Counted from the first letter of the stretch, positions 35,210 through 44,795 are shown. The stretch: DNA of 64,000 bases from Candidatus Poribacteria bacterium (GCA_022821965.1 JAJECN010000036.1:62001-126000); one strand, 5' to 3'. Translations and numbers: made by a program. The notes: a model not told the origin generated them from the letters alone.

Positions 35210-37141
35210 TTAAATCCAACTATACACCGCTGACCTCAGCACAAGGCTCAGCAGAGGCCAGAAACACCCCATCAGTGCCTCACCCAAGACCAATCCGATG
35301 AAAAACGGCACCGCTTTCCGATACGCATTGATACCGCCATGTTTCAAAATGAGCCACTTTGTTACCATCGCAAGAAACAGCGGAAACCAGATGACATCTG
35401 TTGTTCCTGGCGCGACACCGATGACATACCCCGCTGGATGCAACGGACACCATACGAAACGTGAACGCAGAAATATAATACCTAAATTCGCTGCGAAGGC
35501 CAATCCTAACACTGAAGTCGCGAGCCAATCCGTTGGTTTTGGACTCACCAGCCACGACGAAAGAAAGTTGTATGTATCCGCGCCACCGGCATGGATCTGT
35601 TCTGAGCCTGCTGCTACGCCTTCACTATAAATTGCATACGGATAGAGAATTAGACTTGATAGGATACCCACAAGGCTCGCGATGACTAATACCGCAAACA
35701 TCGTTCGGTTTCGGATGCCAGTGCGCTCTGCAAGTTTAAATGCTTCGAGTTGATCCGGCATCGGATGCGTACGAAAGGAGGCATAACTTGCTCCACTTAA
35801 CCAATTCATTAATGAGAGCATCGTCAGGTTGCCTGCCCGCAAACGTCGTGTGCCAAGCAGTGAAATTATCATATATTGCGGTGTGAGATAACCGATCGCA
35901 TGGATCGGCGGCCCTAATTCCGCGCGCATCCGCGTTAAACCAACAACAATCAGTAGATAGACAGTGATAAAGATTGCAAACGCCCATAACGTCATTCCGC
36001 TACGGACACAGAAAGCTGCTAATAAAATCAGACATATACCTAACGTAATGATGGTACTACGATGTGAGAGTGCCTCTGTTTGTGAGGCAGCGCGATCGGG
36101 CCGAATCACCTGTGACAGAACAGATGCAAAATGTTTTCGTCCGTGCCAACACGCAATCGCAAGCAGCGCAAGTAATGCTCCTGCCCCTTGCTCCCCTAAA
36201 AATGGATAGCCCGGCAATGATGAAACGCCCACAGCACTTCCAGCGAGTAACTGTACTTTCTTCAGTAAATAGAAGAAGGTGCATGAAAACGCTAAATCCA
36301 AAGGTAAAATAAACGAGAAGCCTATTAGGTACGGATGGAACCTGAGCGGTGTGCTACCCATTGCACTCCAAGGTTTCTGCGTGAAGTAAATATTGAGGTT
36401 GTATTTTCGGACAGGGATCTCTGGGAGAATAGGATAGAAGAACTGTAGCCCGTTAAGTAGGTTGATGCCCATGGCTATCCCGAAGCCGATCCAGAGCAAG
36501 CGATTACTGAAGATACGCCGGTTGGTTGTAATTTCGAGCGGAATCTGGATAATTGGATACGCGAGTTTTTCGTTCTCAATCCACTGCTTGCGAATGATGG
36601 AGGTCAAACATAAAAAAATCAGCATTAACAGGAAAATGACTACCGACCAAGAGAGAATCGGCACAATCCAATGCTGAACATAACCCTCTGTAAAAAAGTT
36701 GACCTCGCCTTCATAGAAATCGTTGACCGCTTTCGGGTCCTTGACTACAAGCCATTCGGGGAGATAGTGAAAGAGCAGTGCTTCCCAATCGTTTTCAGGT
36801 GTAGCAAAGCGGAAAGCATAAGGGATGAGTCCCATTAAACGTGGAATGCAATCGTGTCCTGAAAAAGCACTCCCTACAGCAAGCATGCTGTAAACCACAA
36901 GTAGATCGCGCGGTTGTAAAGCCACGCGTGGAAAGATACGCCGCACACCCATGTTCAGCAGCGTCATCGCTAAGATGCCGAACATGACATTGACAGACAT
37001 GGCAACCGTTGTTAGGTGCGCAGTATGCCAAATCATCTCTACATAGGCTATCCAGTAACTATTAGCGATGATCAAGACAGTGCCGATCAGCACTGCGCGC
37101 TTCGCGATTGTCTGTGAGGATCGCAAATCTGTCGTATGCAT
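35210..37141 (-). CDS. Multipass membrane protein of the DUF6785/OPT-like type
   Basis: 643 residues with roughly fourteen hydrophobic segments and few charged loops. The order of features is an N-terminal AVLIGTVLIIANSYWIAYVEM, the loop PRDLLVVYSMLAVGSAFSGHD, IENEKLAYPIIQIPLE and ELGPPIHAIGYLTPQYMI. This matches a family annotated as DUF6785/DUF6784 and distantly related to oligopeptide transporters in Poribacteria and Planctomycetes. The substrate is unknown. It is a single-gene unit on the minus strand. Confidence 0.7.
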   Translation of the reverse strand: MHTTDLRSSQTIAKRAVLIGTVLIIANSYWIAYVEMIWHTAHLTTVAMSVNVMFGILAMTLLNMGVRRIFPRVALQPRDLLVVYSMLAVGSAFSGHDCIPRLMGLIPYAFRFATPENDWEALLFHYLPEWLVVKDPKAVNDFYEGEVNFFTEGYVQHWIVPILSWSVVIFLLMLIFLCLTSIIRKQWIENEKLAYPIIQIPLEITTNRRIFSNRLLWIGFGIAMGINLLNGLQFFYPILPEIPVRKYNLNIYFTQKPWSAMGSTPLRFHPYLIGFSFILPLDLAFSCTFFYLLKKVQLLAGSAVGVSSLPGYPFLGEQGAGALLALLAIACWHGRKHFASVLSQVIRPDRAASQTEALSHRSTIITLGICLILLAAFCVRSGMTLWAFAIFITVYLLIVVGLTRMRAELGPPIHAIGYLTPQYMIISLLGTRRLRAGNLTMLSLMNWLSGASYASFRTHPMPDQLEAFKLAERTGIRNRTMFAVLVIASLVGILSSLILYPYAIYSEGVAAGSEQIHAGGADTYNFLSSWLVSPKPTDWLATSVLGLAFAANLGIIFLRSRFVWCPLHPAGYVIGVAPGTTDVIWFPLFLAMVTKWLILKHGGINAYRKAVPFFIGLVLGEALMGCFWPLLSLVLRSAVYSWI

Positions 37142-37281
37142 ATTCTTAGGAGAGACCTGGTGGCGATTTTTTTTTTACAGTCTCGATCTTTCGATCGTGA
37201 CACCTTGAAACTAAACCGCCTTAGCGTATATCTTGGTTAGGAGAACTTGAGTTGTAGAGTGGACAAGGTGTTTTAAAGTGC

Positions 37282-37314
37282 ATCGCTGGTGAGATTTCAA
37301 ACCCCACCAGCGAT
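37282..37314. repeat. 10-bp inverted repeat (hairpin)
   Basis: ATCGCTGGTG (37282-37291) pairs with CACCAGCGAT (37305-37314) around 13 bases. No T-tract follows on either strand, so it is more likely a REP-type hairpin than a classic terminator, although it lies just past the stop of the dehydrogenase gene. Confidence 0.5.
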
Positions 37315-37338
37315 AGGTATTATTGCAATGGTGAGTCT

Positions 37339-38256
37339 CTAATTAATTTCCGTACCGGACATCTGCTCCAATGCCAACATCAGTGCTTGGGTGCCAAGTC
37401 TGCCGTGTCCTTGTGCTTGCACCGCGGTGTAAAGCTGATGCACTAACGCGAGTCCGGGGAGGCTTAAATTCATCTTACGCGCTTCATCTAAAGCAATGCT
37501 CATGTCTTTAATGAAATGCTCTACAAAGAAGCCGGGATCGAAATTACGCTGGAGGACCCGCGGTGCTAAATTATCTAAAGACCAGCACGCAGCAGCACCG
37601 CCACTAATTGATGACAGCATCGTTTCCAAATCCAACCCGGCTTTATGACCGTAAATCAATCCTTCGCAGACTCCGATCATTGTGCCGGAAATCGTGATTT
37701 GGTTACACATTTTGGTGTGTTGTCCTGCACCCGCGCCGCCTTGATGGACGATGTTTTTGCCCATTGCTGAGAAGAGGGGCATAACGGCTTGAACGGCAGC
37801 CTCATCGCCTCCTACCATAATAGAGAGCCGCGCTTCTCGTGCCCCGACATCGCCCCCTGAAACCGGGGCATCTATCGATGAGACCTCCTGCGCTTCTGCT
37901 GCGGTGTAAATCTCTTGGGCGAGCGAAGGCTCCGTCGTCGTCATATCAACAATAATGCTTCCGGCTTTTGCTCCCTTTAAGATACCGTCGTCGCCAAGAT
38001 AGACCTCACGTACATCGGGAGGGAATCCGACTATCGTGAAGACAATATCGGATTCCGCCGCAACTGCGCTCGGCGAATCTGCCCACGCTGCGCCCGCCTC
38101 TAACAACGGATCTGCCTTGGCTTTCGTGCGGTTGTAGACCGTCATCTCGTATCCCAGGTCCATCAGGTGTTGGCACATCCATCGTCCCATTACGCCGGTA
38201 CCAATCCAACCCAGTTTCGTCGTTGTAGGTTCAATTTTCCCAAATGTAGTTCCCAT
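37339..38256 (-). CDS. NAD(P)-dependent oxidoreductase, 3-hydroxyisobutyrate dehydrogenase family
   Basis: 305 residues. The Rossmann motif is [12 protein letters not shown] near residue 16, followed by [11 protein letters not shown]. The substrate loop is [21 protein letters not shown], and the catalytic Lys lies in GQHTKMCNQ. Members oxidise beta-hydroxyacids such as 3-hydroxyisobutyrate, tartronate semialdehyde or glyoxylate derivatives; the substrate is not resolved. The ATG at 38256 has GAAGGGA 6 bases upstream and is preferred over a TTG at 38274. Confidence 0.9.
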   Translation of the reverse strand: MGTTFGKIEPTTTKLGWIGTGVMGRWMCQHLMDLGYEMTVYNRTKAKADPLLEAGAAWADSPSAVAAESDIVFTIVGFPPDVREVYLGDDGILKGAKAGSIIVDMTTTEPSLAQEIYTAAEAQEVSSIDAPVSGGDVGAREARLSIMVGGDEAAVQAVMPLFSAMGKNIVHQGGAGAGQHTKMCNQITISGTMIGVCEGLIYGHKAGLDLETMLSSISGGAAACWSLDNLAPRVLQRNFDPGFFVEHFIKDMSIALDEARKMNLSLPGLALVHQLYTAVQAQGHGRLGTQALMLALEQMSGTEIN

Positions 38257-38365
38257 AATTTCCCTTCTTTTCAATGATTAGGTTTTCGTACTGATTTTCC
38301 CGTTGTGAAAATCGGATGTCTGGCAAGTATATAATCACCTCAGGAGTTAAAGTTCTTATATAAGC

Positions 38366-38486
38366 AGGACTTACGTAAACTGAGCAAATATTGGACATTT
38401 GGACGCAAAAAAGCGGTATTTTCCATATTTTCAACCCCCTAAATCCCCCTTACCAGGGGGACTTTAAGAGGAGATGCGTAAGTCCT
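38366..38486. mobile_element. 121-bp MITE-like element
   Basis: AGGACTTACG (38366-38375) and its reverse complement CGTAAGTCCT (38477-38486) bound the element. Inside lies a second palindrome, ATCCCCCTTACCAGGGGGA (38443-38462). No coding capacity. Elements with (T)AGGACTTACGCA ends are scattered in many bacterial genomes. Confidence 0.65.
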
Positions 38487-38532
38487 AATAAGGAATGGAC
38501 AACGGACATTCTACTTGAACTTAACGTCTCAT

Positions 38533-39567
38533 TTAGGCACTTTTTTTCGCTCTAAAATCGTTTGCTAATTGTAAACTAATAACAACACCACCAACAACAA
38601 CCGCACAGTAGATGGCAAAGAATCGCGTTAGCAATACAAAGAGAGGTATCAAGTCTTTGAAAATCAAATTTTCCATCAATCCAGCAGTCACAACCTCTGC
38701 CACCCCACTTGCGCCGGGGCTTGGCGCGAACAGGACAACAAAATTTAGTAGCAACCCTATGACACTGAGTTCCCACAGCGTTGCCTCCCCATTAAGTGCT
38801 TGGACAACAATATAACTGCCGACGATCCGCGCCCCTAAAAAACCGCAGGTTAGGAATACACTGAGCAAGCAAATCCCTTTATGGTGACGAAGAAACATCG
38901 TCGCAAACGATTTATGTTCAGTAGTGAGTTCCTCCATTTTTGATGTCGTACGTTCTAAGGCAGGGGCGAGGCGAGTGAACCGTCGCTTCGCTGCATTACA
39001 GAGCCAATTGAAAAAACGGAAAACAATTTCCGGCTTGAAAAGCAGCATCAGAAACGAAGCGAATGCCAAGCTGAACGCCAAAAAACTAAATAGACTCACC
39101 CATGTAGCCGTCTTCGGTAAAAAAGGCGGATCTAACCAAGTAATACCACCTGCGAAGACAATCAGTGTGATTAAAGTAGAAAGAAAACAGATGATGCCTG
39201 ATGTCATCGCGCCTGACAACGGCACGCCTGCTCGGGTGTAGATATATAGATGACCAACCCCACCTGTTTGAAACGGTGTAATACACGACACGCAGAGGGT
39301 CCCTAAGTTGGCGCGAAGGCTATCCTTGAATTTAATCTCTGGATTCACTTTCCGAATGAAAATATGGAAGCGAAGCGCACCAAATATCCAATCCGCGAAC
39401 ATACACAAGCACGCGCCCAACAGCATCTCAACCTGCATCTCGCGAAAAACTTGCTTTATATCTTGAGTACCACTCCACAGAAAACTGATGAATAACCCGG
39501 CAAATGTACACAGCACAAAAAAAAGCACGCCACGAGCCACGTTTTCGCGGCTCAAGAATTCCTGCAT
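38533..39567 (-). CDS. Flippase-like membrane protein (LPG synthase TM/UPF0104 family)
   Basis: 344 residues with about eight membrane helices. The pattern of GALRFHIFIRKVNP, LGTLCVSCITPFQTGGVGH and FAPSPGASGVAEVVTAGLM matches the flippase-like domain of lysylphosphatidylglycerol synthases and AglD-like proteins. The ATG at 39567 has AAGGAG 12 bases upstream. A TTG at 39618 inside the nadC end would give 361 residues. It follows nadC closely in a minus-strand operon. The lipid carried is unknown. Confidence 0.82.
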   Translation of the reverse strand: MQEFLSRENVARGVLFFVLCTFAGLFISFLWSGTQDIKQVFREMQVEMLLGACLCMFADWIFGALRFHIFIRKVNPEIKFKDSLRANLGTLCVSCITPFQTGGVGHLYIYTRAGVPLSGAMTSGIICFLSTLITLIVFAGGITWLDPPFLPKTATWVSLFSFLAFSLAFASFLMLLFKPEIVFRFFNWLCNAAKRRFTRLAPALERTTSKMEELTTEHKSFATMFLRHHKGICLLSVFLTCGFLGARIVGSYIVVQALNGEATLWELSVIGLLLNFVVLFAPSPGASGVAEVVTAGLMENLIFKDLIPLFVLLTRFFAIYCAVVVGGVVISLQLANDFRAKKSA

Positions 39568-39604
39568 TAGTAGAGAAATCTCCTTCGTTAGGGATGAATG
39601 CTCC

Positions 39605-40450
39605 CTATTCAGCGACAAGCGTCAGCGTCAGACTAATATCCATGGGCATTGCTGAGTGCGTCAATGCCCCGACAGAGATGAGATCTACACCGGTTGCTGC
39701 CACGGTTTTTACTTTGTCAAGTGTAATCCCACCGGACGCTTCTGTCACTGCGAGACCTCCCACTTCATGCACAACACTTTTCATAATGCTCGGAGACATG
39801 TTATCAAGAAGTAAGATATCCGCGCCTGCTTTTAGGGCTTCGTCAACCTGATCAAGGGTTTCAACTTCAACCTCAATTTTTGCTGTGTGTGGGGCAGCTT
39901 GTCGTGCACGATGCACGGCGTTGCCAATGCCGCCAGCGGCGACGATGTGGTTATCCTTGATAAGTACACCGTCGTAAAGCCCAAAACGGTGGTTTTGCCC
40001 GCCACCGACACGCACAGCGTATTTCTGCACGGCTCGCCATCCCGCTGCTGTCTTCCGAGTGTCCACAATTTTAGTGTCGTAGTCAGCCGCTGCATCCACA
40101 AATTGTGCGGTGAGCGTTGCGATCCCAGAGAGTCGCTGCAGAAAGTTAAGGGCTGTCCGTTCTCCGATTAGAATGGTTTTGGCACTGCCCTGTACCTCCG
40201 CAATCGGCGTTCCTTGGATGACCGCATCGCCATCGTTGACAAGTCCCCGAAACGTCAACGTCTCGTCTAACTTCGCGAATACTCGCTCGGCTACCGGCAA
40301 CCCTGCGACAATACCTTCACTCTTGGCAAGAAGTGTTCCTACACCCATTTGTGTAGGCGGTACTGTTGCATCTGTCGTTATATCGCCGATCCCGATGTCC
40401 TCTTCAAAGGCGAGTTCGATTAAGGGATCCAATGCGCGCAGATTGAGCAT
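39605..40450 (-). CDS. nadC: Nicotinate-nucleotide pyrophosphorylase (carboxylating)
   Basis: 281 residues, the normal length. It makes nicotinate mononucleotide from quinolinate and PRPP in NAD synthesis. Signatures are LIELAFEEDIGIGDITTDAT, ERTALNFLQRLSGIAT, DTRKTAAGWRAVQKYAVRVGG, NHRFGLYDGVLIKDNH and VEVETLDQVDEAL. The frame extends upstream to 40519, but the family N-terminus corresponds to the ATG at 40450, 11 bases after the preceding gene. The ribosome binding site is weak. No nadA or nadB is nearby. Confidence 0.95.
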   Translation of the reverse strand: MLNLRALDPLIELAFEEDIGIGDITTDATVPPTQMGVGTLLAKSEGIVAGLPVAERVFAKLDETLTFRGLVNDGDAVIQGTPIAEVQGSAKTILIGERTALNFLQRLSGIATLTAQFVDAAADYDTKIVDTRKTAAGWRAVQKYAVRVGGGQNHRFGLYDGVLIKDNHIVAAGGIGNAVHRARQAAPHTAKIEVEVETLDQVDEALKAGADILLLDNMSPSIMKSVVHEVGGLAVTEASGGITLDKVKTVAATGVDLISVGALTHSAMPMDISLTLTLVAE

Positions 40451-40461
40451 ATTTAATGGTA

Positions 40462-41376
40462 CTAATACCTTTCCAAATAAGGGGTCAGAAACTTCTTCGC
40501 GTCTTCTGTGACATCCCACGCATCGGGCCAGAAACAGAGATCAATTGAAAACCAATCACCATCGTAGCCGGTTTCTTCCATGATAACAGGAATAATCGCG
40601 TCAAAGTCCAGTACACCATCTCCGAACGGCGCATGTGTGCTGGTATGGTCATCGTGGAGCGTGTTGTCAGAATCGATAAGGTGGAAGTGCCCGATTTGCC
40701 CTTTGAGCTGCCGTGCGAGGTCAATCACACCGTTGGAACCAAGCGTTTCCTGTTCACCGACCTGCCGGGAACCGACAACAGCACACATGTGTGCGTGGCA
40801 CGTGTCAAACATCACCTTGAAATTTGGATGATCTACCGCCTGCGGCATATTGATGATGTCACTCGGTTTGTTGAACATGAATCCGGGTTCAAATTCCCAA
40901 AGCATCAGCACCCCGTGATCTTCAGCGACTTGCGCACAGCGTTTCCAGACAGAAGCGATCCGATCCCACGCTTCTTGTCGACTAACACCTGGAATTTCTT
41001 CTTCAGCATCGGTCACGGTATCTACACGAATGGCTGGCGAGCCTAAATCGAGGGCGAGTTGGAGGCTTTCCTTGAACAACTTGTAGTATTTATCGTCCTC
41101 TTGTGCCTCGTCTGTAGCAGGACCGGGGTGTGACCAAAAATCGGCTGCCAATCCGGAGACTTCTAAGCCGTAATAGGAAATCAAGCCTCTAACGGCATCC
41201 CGATCACTCTTCATCGGATAGTCGTTAATGTCAATATGTGGTTTAAATGCCCCGATTTCAACGCCATCAAATTCGAGTTCGCTGAGACGCTTGACGACGG
41301 TGTCAAACGGAACAGGGTTATCTTCATAAGGACCAAATGCGTAAGCCCAACTTCCAATCGACAATTTTTTTGCCAT
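40462..41376 (-). CDS. Sugar phosphate isomerase/epimerase (TIM barrel)
   Basis: 304 residues of the xylose-isomerase-like superfamily. Metal-site residues lie in FDGVEIGAFKPH, LWEFEPGFMFNKP, MFDTCHAHMC and GHFHLIDSDN. AAAAAAAGGAG precedes the ATG. It heads an apparent minus-strand operon with nadC and the flippase-like gene. It is not closely similar to the TIM barrel at 11821-12612. The substrate is unknown. Confidence 0.87.
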   Translation of the reverse strand: MAKKLSIGSWAYAFGPYEDNPVPFDTVVKRLSELEFDGVEIGAFKPHIDINDYPMKSDRDAVRGLISYYGLEVSGLAADFWSHPGPATDEAQEDDKYYKLFKESLQLALDLGSPAIRVDTVTDAEEEIPGVSRQEAWDRIASVWKRCAQVAEDHGVLMLWEFEPGFMFNKPSDIINMPQAVDHPNFKVMFDTCHAHMCAVVGSRQVGEQETLGSNGVIDLARQLKGQIGHFHLIDSDNTLHDDHTSTHAPFGDGVLDFDAIIPVIMEETGYDGDWFSIDLCFWPDAWDVTEDAKKFLTPYLERY

Positions 41377-41591
41377 GTTTTTCTCCTTTTTTTAATAATT
41401 CGCAAAGCGTTAAATAATATAATTTTGCAGATGCCGTTCTTCTGGTACCTACCGTCTGCGCCGTTGTTGCAGACTATCATCTTAGGCTAATTTTAAGACG
41501 TGTATTACCAACGCTCTTTTGTATTCTTGGCTTCGCTCGATAGAGGATATACCTCTACGGTTACCTACCGCGCTTTTTGGGTAGAGCATAA

Positions 41592-42809
41592 CTACGATAC
41601 GCCTTTGACTAAAGCCTGAACTGTAGTTTCAAGTTCAAGGGTTATCTGCTCTACCGTTTCTCTTTTCTGTGTCTTGTAGGTATCGTAACATTCTCGGAGA
41701 TTTTTGGGTTCACCAACGCGAACGGATGCGACCCGCGGTCCCCGCATTTTTGACGTACCAAAGACCTCTCTCTCCAGACGCACAATCACATCAAGAAACC
41801 GCTCCGGTGAGCGTTCCTCTGCGACATATCCGTCTGAAATTGCTATAAAGTTGATTAACCGCTCCAGATCCGGATAGAAGCGTTGGAATTTTTGGAGCAG
41901 TTCTTCATGTATCTTCCGTTCGTACTCCGTCATCTGCTCGATGTCTTTATAGACTTCGGCATCGACTAAATTTTTCAACGCCCGCACCCTTGTGAGCACA
42001 TCGGCTTCAGAGTGAATGCCCATAATCTGTTCAGCATGGGACAGGATCTGCTCTTTCATCTTCTGGATGTGCACATCAAGCGGCACGGTCTCGTCCACTT
42101 TATATTTATACTCAGCCGCAAGCGTTTTGAAGACCGCTACACCGATACGCCGTAACCGTTCATACCGTTCAATCGGCGTTTGATCCGCAGGTGGGAGAAT
42201 GTTCCGCTCCAATTCCGTGAGGGCGGCATCAATGTCGTCCCACATGTCCTGTGGATACTGGTATTTAATCCCGATCGGGACAACATAAAGCGGTTTGTGG
42301 ATCTCCGCCTTTACCATATCGTCCAAAGCCCAGAAACAGAGTTGAACGATCCCCCTTTCAAAACGCATGACGGTATCATTCTGCCGTGAGATTTCGCCTT
42401 CGGCGAAGATCACAAGGGACGAGTTGCCTTTTGACAGGAGCTCCCGCGTTGTGCGGAATGCGTTCCGGTCGGCGGTCCCACGCACGATGGAATACGCCCC
42501 GAATCGTTGCATCAGAAACCCGCGTAAGCCACCGAATTTTTCTTTGCCATAGGTCTCGCGGGCAGTCATGTAGTAGTACTGCTGAGAGAGCCGTTTGGAC
42601 AAAAAGAACATGACCGCAGGATCGGCGCGCGCCGCGTGGTTCGGGGCTAAGACAGTCGGGTGTCCCTCTGTCGTTTTCAGACGAGCGATGGATTCTGCAT
42701 CTATATCCAGTGTTAACCCCTTCAAAAACAAGCGGTTGGCAAGCGGCATGATGGCTTTCGCAACCTGAATCACTGTTGTATTTAGTTTAGGGGGTTTAAA
42801 ATCCAACAT
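41592..42809 (-). CDS. 1-acyl-sn-glycerol-3-phosphate acyltransferase-like protein (PlsC family)
   Basis: 405 residues. The acyltransferase block holds NHAARADPAVMF (the H-x4-D motif), AYSIVRGTADRNAFR and FAEGEISRQND. A C-terminal region of about 200 residues, rich in charged helices, is not part of the basic PlsC fold and its role is unknown. It probably transfers fatty acyl groups to a glycerophosphate-type acceptor at the membrane. There is no ribosome binding site; palindromic repeats run right up to the start. Confidence 0.83.
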   Translation of the reverse strand: MLDFKPPKLNTTVIQVAKAIMPLANRLFLKGLTLDIDAESIARLKTTEGHPTVLAPNHAARADPAVMFFLSKRLSQQYYYMTARETYGKEKFGGLRGFLMQRFGAYSIVRGTADRNAFRTTRELLSKGNSSLVIFAEGEISRQNDTVMRFERGIVQLCFWALDDMVKAEIHKPLYVVPIGIKYQYPQDMWDDIDAALTELERNILPPADQTPIERYERLRRIGVAVFKTLAAEYKYKVDETVPLDVHIQKMKEQILSHAEQIMGIHSEADVLTRVRALKNLVDAEVYKDIEQMTEYERKIHEELLQKFQRFYPDLERLINFIAISDGYVAEERSPERFLDVIVRLEREVFGTSKMRGPRVASVRVGEPKNLRECYDTYKTQKRETVEQITLELETTVQALVKGVS

Positions 42810-42812
42810 TGT

Positions 42813-42911
42813 GTGTTACCGTTGTGTCACACGGTGTACTTGCTTCTGTTACGGCATACGGCGTATTGTTACCACCTTATTGTTACGGCATACAGCGTAT
42901 GCCTACTACTT
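42813..42911. repeat. Cluster of palindromic GTTACGGCATAC repeats
   Basis: Three degenerate units of the form GTTACGGCATACAGCGTATG followed by CCTACTACTTT. The best has the hairpin GGCATAC/GTATGCC. They fill the gap between the PlsC-like gene's start and the phosphomannose-isomerase-like gene's stop. Same family as 4383-4410 and 46134-46336. Confidence 0.7.
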
Positions 42912-44018
42912 TTAAAGGCTTGGTGGGTAACAACAGATAATTTCCATCGGTGTGTCACCAGTGCTAACAATCACGTAACTCGACAAGCAGCGCGGTATAA
43001 AAACGGATTTGCCGCGTTTGAGCGGAACGTCTTCAAAATCGCCGCGTAGTACGCCTTCGCCGCCCAAGGTTACAAGAGCGTAGAAACCTTTACCTGCGGG
43101 CATACTCAGCGTCGAGTTCACCGTCAGACGTGAGCATCCAAAGAATTTCGAGGCTTCCTCTGGCACGATTCGGTCTTCTCGGTTTTCCCCTTCTGATCGG
43201 ACGAGTTCCGGTGTCCGTCGGATATAATTGTTAAGGTAGTCCAATTCGAGTTTATCGAATTCAGCGGCATCTACTGCCAGGTCCCATCCGAGTCCGAGAT
43301 GTCCATCTTCTCTTTCAAACGGAAAACCTTCCCATTCGGCGAGAATATTCCAGTCGGTCGGTTCTTGTGGTTCGAGGACGCAAAGCCCTGTACCGAGCGA
43401 ATGGACAATCGGGGTACGTAAAAAATACACTTCACCAACCTTCGGTTCAACGACATGCATCAGACTCCGTAGTGTTGGCACATCCTGTGCTTCCATCAGG
43501 CGGCGGAATTCTGCTTTATCTATCGCTTCCTTCCAACCTATCCACGCCTTCGCACCGGGACGCGTGCCAATGAGAATCCATGCCTCGTTTTTGCCGAAGG
43601 GTGAATTGAGGTGTTTCTGCGAGAAATCGGGGTTTGGATGCCAATGGATAGGGATATGTGCGCCTTCACCGACATCAAAAATCTTAAGAAGCACGCCTAA
43701 TTCAGTGCCGTATTTGTCAACGTGCGCGCTACCGAGTGTCTCTTCTGGAAATGCGTCCAGCAGTGCTTTCAGTAGTACAACCTCACCGCTCGGAAGTTCG
43801 ATGCGACTCAGCCCTTTGTCAGGCGGGTTGTCTCTACCGGGAGTAATTGCCCGGTTCGTAGAGAAGATCCATTCTTCAGAATAATAATCATCTTTCGGAT
43901 CGGGTTCGCCCATAAACTCAGCACGGAGTTTTCCTCCGTTGTAGAAGTGCAGATAAGTGTTCGGTGCTAAGGAGATAGGCGCGTTTAGCATTGACTGGAG
44001 TTCGTTCTGTGATGCCAT
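42912..44018 (-). CDS. Class I mannose-6-phosphate isomerase-like cupin protein
   Basis: 368 residues. Features of type I phosphomannose isomerases are SEEWIFSTNRAITPG, LGVLLKIFDVGEGAHIPIHW, HLNSPFGKNEAWILIGTR and a second cupin near the C-terminus (LSMPAGKGFYALVTLGGEG). The zinc ligands probably lie in HIPIHWHP and KNEAW. It would interconvert mannose-6-phosphate and fructose-6-phosphate or act on a related sugar. AAAGGA lies upstream of the ATG. Confidence 0.8.
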   Translation of the reverse strand: MASQNELQSMLNAPISLAPNTYLHFYNGGKLRAEFMGEPDPKDDYYSEEWIFSTNRAITPGRDNPPDKGLSRIELPSGEVVLLKALLDAFPEETLGSAHVDKYGTELGVLLKIFDVGEGAHIPIHWHPNPDFSQKHLNSPFGKNEAWILIGTRPGAKAWIGWKEAIDKAEFRRLMEAQDVPTLRSLMHVVEPKVGEVYFLRTPIVHSLGTGLCVLEPQEPTDWNILAEWEGFPFEREDGHLGLGWDLAVDAAEFDKLELDYLNNYIRRTPELVRSEGENREDRIVPEEASKFFGCSRLTVNSTLSMPAGKGFYALVTLGGEGVLRGDFEDVPLKRGKSVFIPRCLSSYVIVSTGDTPMEIICCYPPSL

Positions 44019-44163
44019 ATTGTTGTCCTTTCTTTATCTATCTTTAAGAAACTGAGGCATAAGTTTCAGGTTTCTCTTGTTTGAAGTCAATTTATCATTT
44101 TGGACAGATTTTGTCAAATCAATTTTTAGGTGTGTCTTACGGTATTCATGGTCATACCTATTG

Positions 44164-44213
44164 GTAGGCGCGGTTTGGAACCGCACCGAATCTTAATTCC
44201 GAACCTCGCCTAC
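44164..44213. repeat. Imperfect inverted repeat GTAGGCG...CGCCTAC
   Basis: GTAGGCGCGGTTTGGAA (44164-44180) pairs with TTCCGAACCTCGCCTAC (44197-44213), 15 of 17 positions. It is a small hairpin-forming repeat in the gap upstream of the phosphomannose-isomerase-like gene. Confidence 0.6.
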
Positions 44214-44225
44214 CCCAAAATCGGT

Positions 44226-44304
44226 CTTGAGTTCCGTAGGAACGGCATATTTATAGAAAGCGTTGAAAAGAAGAATTTAGCCCTATAAGGGCGACATGTT
44301 TCTG
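44226..44304 (+). repeat. Two degenerate R1 repeats at the end of a truncated toxin gene
   Basis: Copies at 44226-44260 (GTTCCGTAGGAACGGCATAT) and 44275-44304 (GCCCTATAAGGGCGACATGT). The second encodes, on the other strand, the last residues of the Doc-like frame. Confidence 0.6.
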
Positions 44305-44502
44305 GTTTCTGGAAGTGGTTTGGAAGGATAAATTTGGTGCCGCGTTAGCTTTTTGAAATGGAGTCGGATACAATTCTGTATCGCCAAATTTTGCACTAAC
44401 CGCTTCAACCAAATAGTGTAACTGATCTTCACTCAAGAATTGGTAGTCCCCGACATGTCCCTCGGCAACCTCCAGCATCTCCGCAATTGTCAAATATCTC
44501 AT
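44251..44502 (-). pseudogene. Truncated Fic/Doc (death-on-curing) toxin fragment
   Basis: The frame encodes 83 residues. The first 54 (MRYLTIAEMLEV...; ELYPTPFQKANA) match the N-terminus of Doc-family toxins, with a helix, a LVEAV helix and the YPT-F-KAA segment. The part that should follow, with the catalytic HPFxDGNKR loop, is missing. Instead the frame reads into the R1 repeat at 44275-44304 and ends. Doc toxins modify EF-Tu by phosphorylation, but this remnant cannot be active. Its ATG overlaps the stop of the TPR gene by 4 bases. Confidence 0.65.
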
Positions 44503-44795
44503 AAATTACCGAGGGTCTTCCATGCGCGATCGTAGTCTCGTAGTATCTTGTCTAAGGCAGTGATAGCATCGCTTCCCATATTTCTGGCAGTTGTCAGATC
44601 TGATTTGGCTTTTTCGCGTTCCCCAAGGCGCAACCACGCCCCACCGCGGTTGTAATAGGCATCCACATAATTGGGTTTGAGTTCAATCGCTTTGGTGTAG
44701 TTTTCAATCGCTTTGTCAAGTTCGCCATTTTTGCTGTGAACCAATCCTTGATTATAATAGGTATTAGCACACACTTGATTGTGTTTTTTTGTCAT
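44499..44795 (-). CDS. Small tetratricopeptide-repeat protein
   Basis: 98 residues with about two TPR units: NTYYNQGLVHSKNGELDKAI and DAYYNRGGAWLRLGEREKAK. A charged tail ends ALDKILRDYDRAWKTLGNL. The ATG at 44795 has AAAAAGG 5 bases upstream and is preferred to the TTG at 44810. It overlaps the Doc remnant by 4 bases. TPR proteins mediate protein contacts; whether it is linked to toxin control is unknown. Confidence 0.75.
   Translation of the reverse strand: MTKKHNQVCANTYYNQGLVHSKNGELDKAIENYTKAIELKPNYVDAYYNRGGAWLRLGEREKAKSDLTTARNMGSDAITALDKILRDYDRAWKTLGNL

Noticed and set aside
37282-37314. Rho-independent terminator after the dehydrogenase gene
   Set aside because: The hairpin is good, but no T-run follows on either strand, so it is listed only as an inverted repeat.
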